Of a DNA stretch of 64,000 nucleotides, positions 36,156 through 44,935 are shown piece by piece. This DNA comes from Runella rosea (lineage in GTDB: Bacteria; Bacteroidota; Bacteroidia; Cytophagales; Spirosomataceae), in NCBI RefSeq assembly GCF_003325355.1, contig NZ_CP030850.1, forward strand, positions 2,976,001 through 3,040,000. The letters run 5' to 3'. The notes beneath the pieces are model-generated. The model was not told where the DNA came from and ran no database searches. It saw only the letters and a program-made list of their open reading frames with translations. Positions within the stretch are counted from its first letter, which is position 1, and the number at the start of each line of letters is the position of its first letter. Position numbers and translations under genes: made by a program.

Positions 36156-39100
36156 TTAAAAAGTAAATCGTAAGTTACCACCTACGGTGCGACTGCTCGG
36201 GATACTCCCCCGCTCTAGTCCTTCACCGATGAGGCCCGTTCCCAATACGTTGGCTTCGGGGTCAATGTGTGGCACTTTCGAACTGATAATCCAAAGGTTA
36301 CGTCCCTCTACACCTAACGCAATACTGCCGAAAGGTGTTTTGCTAATCCACGATTTAGGCAAATTATACGCAATGCGTACCTCGCGCAACTTAGTATAAG
36401 AACCATCAAAAATGTTATTTTCTGGACTAACCGAATTGTCCAATTGGCTCCAATATTGTTGAATGCTCGCCACTGGTTTATCGTTCGGACGGAAGGTGCC
36501 GTCGGCGTTACGAATTACACCCGGATCAATAAAAGGAGTCCGGTTGTCGATGGCCGTTTCGGCAGCTAAGCCACTGCCGCGCACAATACTTACCGTTTGT
36601 GAGTTGATTACACCGCCCTTGCGCACATCCACCAGAAAGTTAAAATCAATGCCTTTGTAAGAGAACGAGTTGTTAATACCCAACGTCCAATCGGGATAAA
36701 TGGAGCCAAATACCTTACGTGGGCCAGGCGTCCTTAAGCCCGTTGTGGGGTTGATGATGATATTTCCCTGCGGGTCACGCAACCAGCCTACGCCCTGAAT
36801 ACTGAACGTTTCGCCAGGACGCGCCACCACAAAGATCCCAAATCCGTCGCCCGAAGTGGTGATAAATTCGGTCAACCCAGGGGCCAGAGATTCCACGCGG
36901 TTGATGTTTCGGTTGAAGTTAAAGGCTGCATCCCAACGAAAACCTGAACGAGTTTTGAACGGCGTAACGGTTAGCATCGCTTCGAGACCTCTGTTGGAAA
37001 TTTCACCTACGTTCAAACGTCTGGCCGAGTAACCCGTCGTTTGGGGAATAGCAATGGAGATGATTTGGTCGTAGTTGAGGGTTTTATAATACGTCATGTC
37101 CAAGCCCAAACGTCCGCCAAAAAACTTCAACTCCGCACCGAATTCATACGAAGTTTGCTGCTGCGGTTTGAGATTCGTGGGCGGCAAAATATTGGTTGCT
37201 CCAAAAGCTGATGCCCCGCCGATAGGATACAAAATATTGAATGTGTAAATATCACTAGCCTGCGTTAATGGATTGTAGGTAAATGATAATTGGTAGGGGT
37301 CTTCGTCCGAACCTACGTTGGCGTAGTTGGCGCGAAGTTTGGCATAACTCAAAATATCATTTTTAACAATCCCTAAATTTGGAAACGCTTCAGTCAACAC
37401 AAAAGACACGCTGGCCGATGGATAAAAATAGGAGTTATTATTAACAGGAAGCGTTGAAGACCAGTCATTTCTACCCGTTACATTGAGAAACAAATAGTTT
37501 TTGTAATCAAAGCTAAAGTCACCATATACGCCAAAAATGTCGCGCCGACTGAAGAAGTTGGACGGCACGTTGGATTGGGCGTTGGCAAACGTATAAAGTT
37601 GGTCAATATTTAAACCTTCCGACAATAAACGCGAACGGCGAATAGTACGTTGGTTAAACTGGTGTCCAACGATGCCTTTGAAGGTCCAGTTGGTATTGAT
37701 TTTGCGTGAAATAGTTCCTAAAATGTCCGTTTGGAGTTCGCGTTCAAAAATATCGTTGGTTTCAAACTGTCCGTTTAGGCGTCCGCGTGTTCCTTTGCGC
37801 GTTACAGCGCGGCGGTTTTCGGTAAAGAAGTCCGTGCCCACACGCCCTGTTACGTTAAACCACGGCGTTACATCATAGCTGAGGCTGGTTCCCCCATAAA
37901 CACGATCTACTGTATTGGAAAAACGATTGAACGCTGTCACAAAATAGGGATTGTTCTGAACACCATTAAGGTCAATAGAACGCGCCAAATCGCCCGTCCA
38001 ACCTACAGGAACTGCCTGCGTCGATGGTGCGAAAAGATTATCTCTCAATTCGTTAATATCTACCGTCACTGGCAATCCCGCCAAAATTGTAGCGATGATA
38101 TTGGTCGTATTTGAGCCCTGCTGCGGACGTCCGTCGCTGGTGGTGCGCACGTAGTTTACCCACGCGCGGGAAGTCAGTTTATCGGTGATTTTTTTGCCTG
38201 CATTGATGGCAAATGTATTGCGGTTCAGTTCAGAACCTGGCACCGTACCTGTTTGACGTAAGTTAGTGTAACCGATGCGATAATCTCCCTGATCGGTAGC
38301 ACCGTCTAGCGAAACGCTGTTAATCATGGTGTGACCCGTCACAAAGAAATTTTTCCAGTTTTGCGGATACGCCTGCAAGCCCTGCACCGTTTCGCCTTTG
38401 TAATCTTTGACAGGTCCTGTTACGCTGGAAATCTTTGGTCCCCAGCCATTTCCTGACTGAGGATTGTACACTCCCAAATTTCCCTGTGCGTACTCTGTTT
38501 GGAGTTCAGGAACGCGTAAAACATTGTCGGTGCGATAAGACGAGTTGACCGTCACGTTCATTTTTTTTGCTCCTTGCTTACCGCGTTTGGTCGTAATCAC
38601 AATCACGCCATTGCGGGCCCGAGAGCCATACAAAGCCGACGCCGCCGCTCCTTTCAGCACGTTCATGGTTTCAATGTCGTCGGGATTCAAATCTCCCGCC
38701 CGGTTACCTACGTCTACCCCACCCGTCACCACGTCGGTTTCGGAGTTGTTAAAAGAAGAGTTTGAAATTGGGATTCCGTCCACCACAAATAGAGGCTCAC
38801 TGGAGCTTGAAATGGAGTTGGCACCGCGAATCATGACGCGGCTAGAACCACCCACCGTACCCGATTGCTGCGAAATACGCACCCCAGCAATCCGGCCCGC
38901 CATCGAATTGAGCACATTCGGGTCACGCGCTTTGACGAGCTCAGCGCCCCCGATGGTCGAAACAGCATAGCCTAGTTCTTTTTTCTCACGAACAATCGCA
39001 TTGGCCGTTACAACGACTTCGTTCAAATTGACCAAATCAGCCTCCAATTGAATATTTATTGTAGACTGGTTTCCAATTGTAACATCCGCCGTTTTGTAGC

Positions 39101-39323
39101 CGATAAACGAAAACACCAACGTACCCGATTTGTCGGGAACGCTGATTTGGTAGGTGCCGTCGGCCTTGGTTGCCGTCCCTACATTGGTTCCTTTGATTAA
39201 AACATTGACGCCAGGAACGCCTTCATTTTCGGGCGAGGTAACTTTCCCCGAAATCGTTTTGGTCTGCGCTCGTCCGAGCATAGACATGCCTAACAACATT
39301 AACAGAAGTAGCCTTCTTTTCAT
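36156..39323 (-). CDS. SusC/RagA TonB-linked outer membrane transporter
   Basis: 1,055 residues. Signal peptide (MKRRLLLLMLLGMSMLGRAQ), carboxypeptidase-regulatory-like domain (KTISGKVTSPENEGVPGVNVLIKG, about 22-105), plug domain (VNLNEVVVTANAIVREKKELGYAVS, DIETMNVLKGAAASALYGSRARNG) and a 22-strand barrel ending TVGGNLRFTF. It has no STN domain, so it does not signal to a FecR as the first SusC here does. It forms an operon with the SusD_2 gene. A terminator lies 48 bases upstream, so its promoter should be in that short space or transcription reads through. Confidence 0.95.
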   Translation of the reverse strand: MKRRLLLLMLLGMSMLGRAQTKTISGKVTSPENEGVPGVNVLIKGTNVGTATKADGTYQISVPDKSGTLVFSFIGYKTADVTIGNQSTINIQLEADLVNLNEVVVTANAIVREKKELGYAVSTIGGAELVKARDPNVLNSMAGRIAGVRISQQSGTVGGSSRVMIRGANSISSSSEPLFVVDGIPISNSSFNNSETDVVTGGVDVGNRAGDLNPDDIETMNVLKGAAASALYGSRARNGVIVITTKRGKQGAKKMNVTVNSSYRTDNVLRVPELQTEYAQGNLGVYNPQSGNGWGPKISSVTGPVKDYKGETVQGLQAYPQNWKNFFVTGHTMINSVSLDGATDQGDYRIGYTNLRQTGTVPGSELNRNTFAINAGKKITDKLTSRAWVNYVRTTSDGRPQQGSNTTNIIATILAGLPVTVDINELRDNLFAPSTQAVPVGWTGDLARSIDLNGVQNNPYFVTAFNRFSNTVDRVYGGTSLSYDVTPWFNVTGRVGTDFFTENRRAVTRKGTRGRLNGQFETNDIFERELQTDILGTISRKINTNWTFKGIVGHQFNQRTIRRSRLLSEGLNIDQLYTFANAQSNVPSNFFSRRDIFGVYGDFSFDYKNYLFLNVTGRNDWSSTLPVNNNSYFYPSASVSFVLTEAFPNLGIVKNDILSYAKLRANYANVGSDEDPYQLSFTYNPLTQASDIYTFNILYPIGGASAFGATNILPPTNLKPQQQTSYEFGAELKFFGGRLGLDMTYYKTLNYDQIISIAIPQTTGYSARRLNVGEISNRGLEAMLTVTPFKTRSGFRWDAAFNFNRNINRVESLAPGLTEFITTSGDGFGIFVVARPGETFSIQGVGWLRDPQGNIIINPTTGLRTPGPRKVFGSIYPDWTLGINNSFSYKGIDFNFLVDVRKGGVINSQTVSIVRGSGLAAETAIDNRTPFIDPGVIRNADGTFRPNDKPVASIQQYWSQLDNSVSPENNIFDGSYTKLREVRIAYNLPKSWISKTPFGSIALGVEGRNLWIISSKVPHIDPEANVLGTGLIGEGLERGSIPSSRTVGGNLRFTF

Positions 39324-39371
39324 GAGGAGATTTGGTTTTTACGGTGTACAGAAAATGGGTAATCGACAAAA

Positions 39372-39402
39372 AAGGGTTCTTTTGGCTGAATAAAGAACCC
39401 TT
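39372..39402 (-). terminator. Terminator after the cyclophilin gene
   Basis: AAGGGTTCTTT and AAAGAACCCTT pair around a 9-base loop; the minus strand continues TTTTTTG. It begins 6 bases after the cyclophilin stop and separates it from susC. Confidence 0.85.
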
Positions 39403-39407
39403 CTAGG

Positions 39408-40010
39408 CTATTTTACACGTCGTACAGCGGTTATTACGACGGGATTCTTCAGCAATTGCATGGGATTAGAGAAGGCGTTAGTCGGTCCAGGTTGACCCGT
39501 TTCCCCTTTCTGAATTTTGCGTACCACCTTCATGCCTTTCACTACCTTTCCAAAAGCAGCAAATCCCTGACCGTCGGGGTTTCGCTTACCTCCAAAGTCT
39601 AGTTCAGGCTGGGCATTGATACAAATAAAAAATTCGGAAGCGCCGCTTTCGGGCTTCCCGCGCGCCATCGAAATGGTACCATCCACGTGCAGAATACCCG
39701 TTTTGTTGGTTGTTTCCTGCGGAATGGGCGGCAGCATTTTAGTAGAATCACTTTGAAGCCCTCCTTGGATTACTTCAATTTTGACGGGGCTTGTGGACTG
39801 GTTGTCCATACGTACGACGCGGTAAAATTTACCTCCATCATAGCGTTTTTCATCCACATAACGAAGAAAATTGGCCACCGTAATCGGGGCTTTATCGGCG
39901 TAAAGTTCAACGATAATCTTACCCATTGAGGTTTCAATTTGAACCTTCTGGGCAAAAGTCAACGAAAACGAGCCGAGAATAAGGGCGAAAATAAATAGAG
40001 GTTTCTTCAC
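39408..40010 (-). CDS. Exported cyclophilin-type peptidyl-prolyl isomerase
   Basis: 200 residues with a signal peptide (KKPLFIFALILGSFSLTFAQ) and a cyclophilin domain of the bacterial PpiA type: VQIETSMGKIIVELYADKAPITVANFLRYVDEKRYDGGKFYRVV, IQGGLQSD, and SMARGKPESGASEFFICINAQPELD. FF.CI holds the substrate pocket; the catalytic arginine is in FYRVV. It probably assists folding in the periplasm. The open frame reaches a TTG at 40043, but the GTG at 40010 directly begins a normal signal peptide. It lies between two sugar-uptake blocks and need not belong to them. Confidence 0.9.
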   Translation of the reverse strand: MKKPLFIFALILGSFSLTFAQKVQIETSMGKIIVELYADKAPITVANFLRYVDEKRYDGGKFYRVVRMDNQSTSPVKIEVIQGGLQSDSTKMLPPIPQETTNKTGILHVDGTISMARGKPESGASEFFICINAQPELDFGGKRNPDGQGFAAFGKVVKGMKVVRKIQKGETGQPGPTNAFSNPMQLLKNPVVITAVRRVK

Positions 40011-40141
40011 AAAGGAGGTTATTTTGGCTGAATGGGAGACCAATATAAATGTTATATCCCATTAAGTCAAGCGCTTGCTGTTAAACCTCTAAAAATTTAA
40101 AGTTGTTTATGAAATTATGCAAAAAAATTAAAAATACATGC

Positions 40142-42511
40142 CTAATAACAACGCACCTCCATCAACGCCGCTGGAACATTGGCCGAAGGATGCTCTACTT
40201 CGATGGTAAGCGATTGGGTTAAGATGGCACGTTCTAATACAATCGTCCGTTGGCTTTGATGATTATTTTTAACTTCGGCAATTACTTCATTTTTATCATT
40301 CAAAATCCGCACATTTTTTACACAAAATGGCATTTCATTTTCAGGATGCGACATCAGAACGGTTTCCATCGGGTGGTCAAAATCCGTATCGAAATGCAGA
40401 ATTATTTCCGATATACGCTGTTTATCAGGCCATTCTAAAAACAAAGACGGGCTTGTATCCTTATAATCCGCTACCCAGGCATTGGGTTTGTTGGTTGGAC
40501 GTTGGAGACCGTTACGAATATTTTCGGCCTGAAATGACAACAAAGCTGACTCAAACTTTAAGGCTAGGTTTTTCCCCGCAGGGCGTCGTTGCGGACACCA
40601 AAACTCAAACGTGTCCACCCCAATATCTTCAATAGGTTCTTGTTTGCCGTAGTTAGAAACGGCTTTATTAACCAAATTAAACACAGATAACAACCCCGTA
40701 ATGCGCTGTTCGGAATACTGTAATTTTACTTTTTCGTTTTTTTGAATGGTCAAAAAAGCATAGCTTAAACTTTCTAAGTCTTGAAAGCCTTCAACCCTTT
40801 CATCATGACATGCTTTCAATGCATCAGCCATGTTAAATTCTAAATGCACACAATTACGGCCTTTTTCCAACGGAATCAGGCGTTTTTCAAGGATAATATC
40901 CGGCGTATGGTTGGCCGCTTTGCTCGAAATTCTGAGTTCTACATCCAAATCGGTAGGTTCATCGGCGTAAGGATGGAGAATGGTTTTAAATATAACGTCG
41001 GCGAGGACTGGGCGTCTGCCGTTTAAAACCTCGCCGACGTTGGCTACCGGCAGCATCTGTGCGACCGAAAGCTCCAACCGCTGTGGCTCGCCAGCGGGCA
41101 ATAGTTCTTCCAAAGCCAACTCACTGCTTGCCGAAATCGTGGCTTTTTGAACTAAATCTTGGGCATCCTGCAAACGCAAATTGGGAATATGCTGCCCCGT
41201 TTTAAGCAATTCCTGCTGTAGAGATGCAATATACCGCTTCTCCGAAAGCTGACGAGGCAAGAGGCCTTTTTCAATGCACACTTTCGCGGCCATGCCCACG
41301 GCCTGTCCACCGTGCGCACTCGTGGCCATGACCCGTGAAGAACCAAACGCCACGTGACTGGCCGAAATAATACGCCCCGCAATGAACAGGTTATTGATAT
41401 TTTTGGAATAAAAACACCGGTAAGGAATTCCGTACAAGCCTTTGCTGTGCCATTGATTACAGCTAGATTGACCAATTTCCGAAAAAACACCATCTGACGG
41501 ATGCAGATCAATGGACCAACCACCAAAGGCAACGTCATCATAATGAGCGCGTTGTTCTACGATATCCTGCTGAATCAGCATGTAATCTCCTTCAAAACGA
41601 CGACTTTCGCGCTTGCCAGGAATATGCCCGACCCACTCCAACGTAAGGTTGGCGGCTTCGGGAAAATTGCCCGAATTTTTGATGTAATTCCACACTCCGT
41701 AGACTACTTTCCACAATTCCCACTTGATGGTTTCGGTCTCGTGAACGGTATCCAAACGCCCGCCGTACTCAATCCACCACAACTTGCAGCCAAACTCCTG
41801 TGTATTGAACGAGCGAAATTTGGGTACTTTTTGGGTAACATCATGCGCAAAACTTGGTGGTACAAAAGTGATGGGTTTACCTGCATCTTTAGAATAGAAA
41901 TAGAGGCTGTGTCCCAGCAATTCACCGTATTCCTTAGAAGGCGCAAATTTCTCCCCAAATTCCTCCTTCGACTCCGCACCCATGCGGAAAGCCGCACCCG
42001 ACAAAAAGCCAAGAATGCCATCACCTGAAGCATCGCAAAAAAGTGGCGCTACAAGCTCGTATTGCGTTGAATTTTGAGAACAAAAAGCGTACACTTTTGA
42101 AATAGTATCGGGCGAAGATTTATCCAAATCATAAACCGAGGTGTTGAGCAACAGCGTAATATTTGGCTCACTAACCACTTTTTCGAGCAAAATAGTATCA
42201 AATATCAGCGGGTTGCTGTCGGGATTGCGGTACATGTTTTCGACCAGCAATTCGTCAATAACCCCTCCTTCACGTGCCCAGCGGTTGTTGTTGCCCATGT
42301 GTGAGGTAGCGCCCAAGACCCACAATCGCACTTCACTCGATGAGTTACCTCCCAATACAGGACGGTCGGTAACGAGTACTGCTTTTATGCCTGCTCGGGC
42401 CGCCGTAATGGCTCCGCACAATCCCGCCAAGCCTCCTCCTACCACGACCAAATCAGCGGTCAATGTGACACTTTTAGGCAATCTTTTGCCTGTTGCTTCT
42501 GCTTTAATCAT
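40142..42511 (-). CDS. FAD-dependent oxidoreductase with C-terminal beta-sandwich domains, no signal peptide
   Basis: 789 residues. The FAD-binding GGGLAGLCGAITAARAG lies near residue 25, followed by DRPVLGGNSSSEVRLWVLGA, the CDASGDGILGFLSGAAFRMG region and KNINNLFIAGRIISASHVAFGSSRVMATSAHGGQAVG, all marks of the FAD_oxidored (PF12831-type) family. Residues from about 440 on form linkers and discoidin-like beta-sandwiches ending ALMEVRCY. No signal peptide is seen, unlike the paralogue at 52881. I used the ATG at 42511; an in-frame TTG lies at 42526. A 48-bp palindromic repeat lies in frame at residues about 491-506. In such loci the substrate is thought to be a sugar or uronate; unproven. Confidence 0.85.
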   Translation of the reverse strand: MIKAEATGKRLPKSVTLTADLVVVGGGLAGLCGAITAARAGIKAVLVTDRPVLGGNSSSEVRLWVLGATSHMGNNNRWAREGGVIDELLVENMYRNPDSNPLIFDTILLEKVVSEPNITLLLNTSVYDLDKSSPDTISKVYAFCSQNSTQYELVAPLFCDASGDGILGFLSGAAFRMGAESKEEFGEKFAPSKEYGELLGHSLYFYSKDAGKPITFVPPSFAHDVTQKVPKFRSFNTQEFGCKLWWIEYGGRLDTVHETETIKWELWKVVYGVWNYIKNSGNFPEAANLTLEWVGHIPGKRESRRFEGDYMLIQQDIVEQRAHYDDVAFGGWSIDLHPSDGVFSEIGQSSCNQWHSKGLYGIPYRCFYSKNINNLFIAGRIISASHVAFGSSRVMATSAHGGQAVGMAAKVCIEKGLLPRQLSEKRYIASLQQELLKTGQHIPNLRLQDAQDLVQKATISASSELALEELLPAGEPQRLELSVAQMLPVANVGEVLNGRRPVLADVIFKTILHPYADEPTDLDVELRISSKAANHTPDIILEKRLIPLEKGRNCVHLEFNMADALKACHDERVEGFQDLESLSYAFLTIQKNEKVKLQYSEQRITGLLSVFNLVNKAVSNYGKQEPIEDIGVDTFEFWCPQRRPAGKNLALKFESALLSFQAENIRNGLQRPTNKPNAWVADYKDTSPSLFLEWPDKQRISEIILHFDTDFDHPMETVLMSHPENEMPFCVKNVRILNDKNEVIAEVKNNHQSQRTIVLERAILTQSLTIEVEHPSANVPAALMEVRCY
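40994..41041. repeat. 48-bp palindromic element inside the FAD oxidoreductase gene (copy A)
   Basis: Perfect 13-bp arms AACGTCGGCGAGG / CCTCGCCGACGTT around a 22-base centre. A near-identical 47-bp copy is at 55868-55914. Here the length is a multiple of three and is translated as NVGEVLNGRRPVLADV. Confidence 0.9.
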
Positions 42512-42559
42512 CCCTATTTCTTTCAAAAATTCGTATTAATCGTGTCGTTTATGCTGTTT

Positions 42560-42652
42560 AGACTTTCCAAGTCTTGCTGATTTGCGTTTTTAACGCGAAT
42601 CCTCGGAATGTGCGTTTAAAACGCACTGCTCAAAAGTTCGCATTGAAAATGC
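42560..42652. repeat. Array of four small palindromes between the GH2 and FAD oxidoreductase genes
   Basis: Within 93 bases: AGACTTTCCAAGTCT (42560-42574), GCGTTTTTAACGC (42584-42596), GTGCGTTTAAAACGCAC (42610-42626) and GCATTGAAAATGC (42640-42652). It looks like a repetitive extragenic element, but I see no second copy in this window. Confidence 0.65.
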
Positions 42653-42662
42653 AAACCAACTT

Positions 42663-44672
42663 TTATTTCAATTCAAACGTTTCGGTAATCACCGAAAAGC
42701 CCGTGGGCTTCATCACTTCCAGTGTTACGTTTTTCTCAAATCCGCGCACCGGAACTTTCACTTCCATGCTTTGACCAGGCTGTAAATCAGGAATTACCAT
42801 GGTTTTCTCATTGGTTTTGAGCACGTATTTTTTAATGGCATACGCAGGGAAGTCATTCCGGGCTTTTACCCGAATCACCAATTGATGTTGCCCCTGTCCA
42901 CCTGCTTGATAGCTTACTTTTTCAAGCGTAACGGGCGACATTTCACGACGATGTGCGGCATACAAGGGTCTTTGAGTACGCTCCGGTCCTACCAAGCCCC
43001 ACGGACGATAGCCATTGGGATTTGTTCCTACATGCCGACTTTGATAATCATTATACGACCACCACGAAGCTCCAACGATGTAAGGCCGCTTTCTAATTTC
43101 CGTCATTACACTCTCTAAATGAGCCACTTGACCTGCTTCACCCGTCGCATTGTCGGCGCGGGTTCCCCACTCACTGATCAAAATGGGCTTATCGGGATAC
43201 AGGGCATGAATATGGTCAAAGGCTTTGGCGTGATTTCCGTAGGTATTGGTCGAGACAAAATCGCAGTATTGCGTCGCTTCGTCCTCGGGTTTTGCAGGCA
43301 AGATATTGAGGCGCATAGAAGCAAAGGTGTACAAACGTGTCGGGTCAAGGCTACGTCCATACATCATCATATCTTTGGTCCAACGCTGCCCCGACGGGGT
43401 TTCCGACAAATATTCATTGCCCACGCTGTAAGCGATGACACTCGGGTGATTCCAGTCGCGCTCCATCATTTCCCGAAATTGCTGCTGAAATTTGCGGCGA
43501 ATGGTGTCATTATCCATTTGGGTCGGCGTAAGTTGCCAATTACCAGGCTCAGTAATGATGAGCATTCCGTAGCGGTCGGCCAAATCGTAAAAGGTTTCAC
43601 TCGGGGTATAATGCGTCAAACGGTGAAATTCCATGCCAGCTTCTTTCATCAGTTTGAAATCTTTTTCGACCAACCAATCCGGTTCCAGTGAACCTAAGCC
43701 CGGATAATCAACAACACGGTTTCCTCCCGCCAGTCGTATGGGTTGACCGTTAAGCAACAATTGCGCATTCTGCACTTCCATTTTACGAATGCCGAAATTG
43801 GTCGAAAGCGTATCGCCATTGATGGCCGCCTGAAGTTGGTACAAGGTTGGCTCGTCGAGATTCCATAATTTTACTTCGGACGATTTCAACGAAGTTTCTG
43901 CTTCCAAAACCGCCGTTTGTCCGGCTGCAACAGAGGGCGAAGTTGTTTTCCAAACCAATTTTAACGGTTGATTTTCCAAGGAAACGACGGTCGTCAATTT
44001 GGGCGTAACGACCTGTTTGGACGCATTCCGCACGCGGGCTTTGAGGCGCACATTGGCCGTTCCTTTAGCCAAATCAGGCGTAGCTTCCACTTTCAGATTT
44101 TCCAAATAGACTTCCGATTCTGTGGTCAAATACACGGGACGAATCAGTCCTCCGTAATTGATCCAACCCGGAAACGGGTCATTGGCATTACCGTTGTCTT
44201 TCGCGCCGGGAATGGAGCCCGTTTGCCACGTATCGTTATTAATGGAAATGGCCAAAACGTTATCACCCGATTTCAGGAAGTCGGTGATATCAAAATGGAA
44301 CGGGGTGTAGCCGCCTTCGTGCGTACCTACTTTTTGGTTGTTGAGCCAAACATCCGAGGTGTAATACGCGGCGTCAAAATGCAAAATAACACGTTTTCCC
44401 GCCTGAGGCTGCCACGAAAATGGCTTTCGATACCACACCGTTCCTGTATAAAATTGATAGCGCGGGTCTACCGAAAAGCAATGCGGAACAGTTACTTTAT
44501 CCCAACCGTTTGCATTGTAACTATCTTTAAACCAACCCTTTGCTACACCTACCTCGCGGGTATCCATGGCAAACGACCACTGTCCGTGCAACGGTATGGC
44601 GTCGGGTTGACGAAGGGTGTATTGCCCAAAAGCAGTAATAGAGACAAGAAAGAATAAAGCACTTAATTTCAT
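42663..44672 (-). CDS. Secreted glycoside hydrolase family 2 enzyme
   Basis: 669 residues with a signal peptide (MKLSALFFLVSITAFGQ). The GH2 layout is complete: a sugar-binding beta-sandwich (about 25-180; WDKVTVPHCF, WLNNQKVGTHEGGYTPFHFDIT), an immunoglobulin-like domain (about 185-290), and a TIM barrel with RLTHYTPSETFYDLADRYGMLIITE, the acid/base glutamate near 417 in SVGNEYLSE and the nucleophile near 499 in ILISEWGTRAD. A short C-terminal domain follows. GH2 includes beta-galactosidases, beta-glucuronidases and beta-mannosidases; the sequence does not let me choose. It lies between the symporter and the FAD oxidoreductase in the same orientation. Confidence 0.93.
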   Translation of the reverse strand: MKLSALFFLVSITAFGQYTLRQPDAIPLHGQWSFAMDTREVGVAKGWFKDSYNANGWDKVTVPHCFSVDPRYQFYTGTVWYRKPFSWQPQAGKRVILHFDAAYYTSDVWLNNQKVGTHEGGYTPFHFDITDFLKSGDNVLAISINNDTWQTGSIPGAKDNGNANDPFPGWINYGGLIRPVYLTTESEVYLENLKVEATPDLAKGTANVRLKARVRNASKQVVTPKLTTVVSLENQPLKLVWKTTSPSVAAGQTAVLEAETSLKSSEVKLWNLDEPTLYQLQAAINGDTLSTNFGIRKMEVQNAQLLLNGQPIRLAGGNRVVDYPGLGSLEPDWLVEKDFKLMKEAGMEFHRLTHYTPSETFYDLADRYGMLIITEPGNWQLTPTQMDNDTIRRKFQQQFREMMERDWNHPSVIAYSVGNEYLSETPSGQRWTKDMMMYGRSLDPTRLYTFASMRLNILPAKPEDEATQYCDFVSTNTYGNHAKAFDHIHALYPDKPILISEWGTRADNATGEAGQVAHLESVMTEIRKRPYIVGASWWSYNDYQSRHVGTNPNGYRPWGLVGPERTQRPLYAAHRREMSPVTLEKVSYQAGGQGQHQLVIRVKARNDFPAYAIKKYVLKTNEKTMVIPDLQPGQSMEVKVPVRGFEKNVTLEVMKPTGFSVITETFELK

Positions 44673-44691
44673 ACAGGTTATTTAATTGATT

Positions 44692-44919
44692 GTCAGGGCT
44701 AAAGCCCTTATTCAGTTTAGCTTTGCTTCATTTGCCCCACGCTAAAGCGATGGGATTAAAGGAGGTTGTGCTCATTACGACATACCTCCAACTGATTTTA
44801 CCCACTATGATAGCCTCACGCTAAAATGCTGGGGTTAAGGGAGACTACTCTCCTTACAACCACGTCCTTTAGGGCGTGGACAACGCCGGGGAATCTATTC
44901 AAAGGGCTTTAGCCCTGAC
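44692..44919. mobile_element. MITE-like element with 18-bp terminal inverted repeats
   Basis: GTCAGGGCTAAAGCCCTT at 44692-44709 is the exact reverse complement of 44902-44919. Each end is itself nearly palindromic. Inside are two diverged copies of a unit beginning CACGCTAAA (one near 44740, one near 44818) and a hairpin CCACGTCCTTTAGGGCGTGG. No ORF. It fills the space between the GH2 and symporter genes and is probably a non-autonomous repeat. Confidence 0.6.
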
Positions 44920-44935
44920 TGATTTCTTTTCTCCT

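Noticed and set aside
34710-39323. The second SusC/SusD pair as part of the fucose glycan locus.
   Set aside because: A terminator and the cyclophilin gene separate it, and its SusD is of the SusD_2 type, which is often not glycan-related. Membership is left open rather than claimed.
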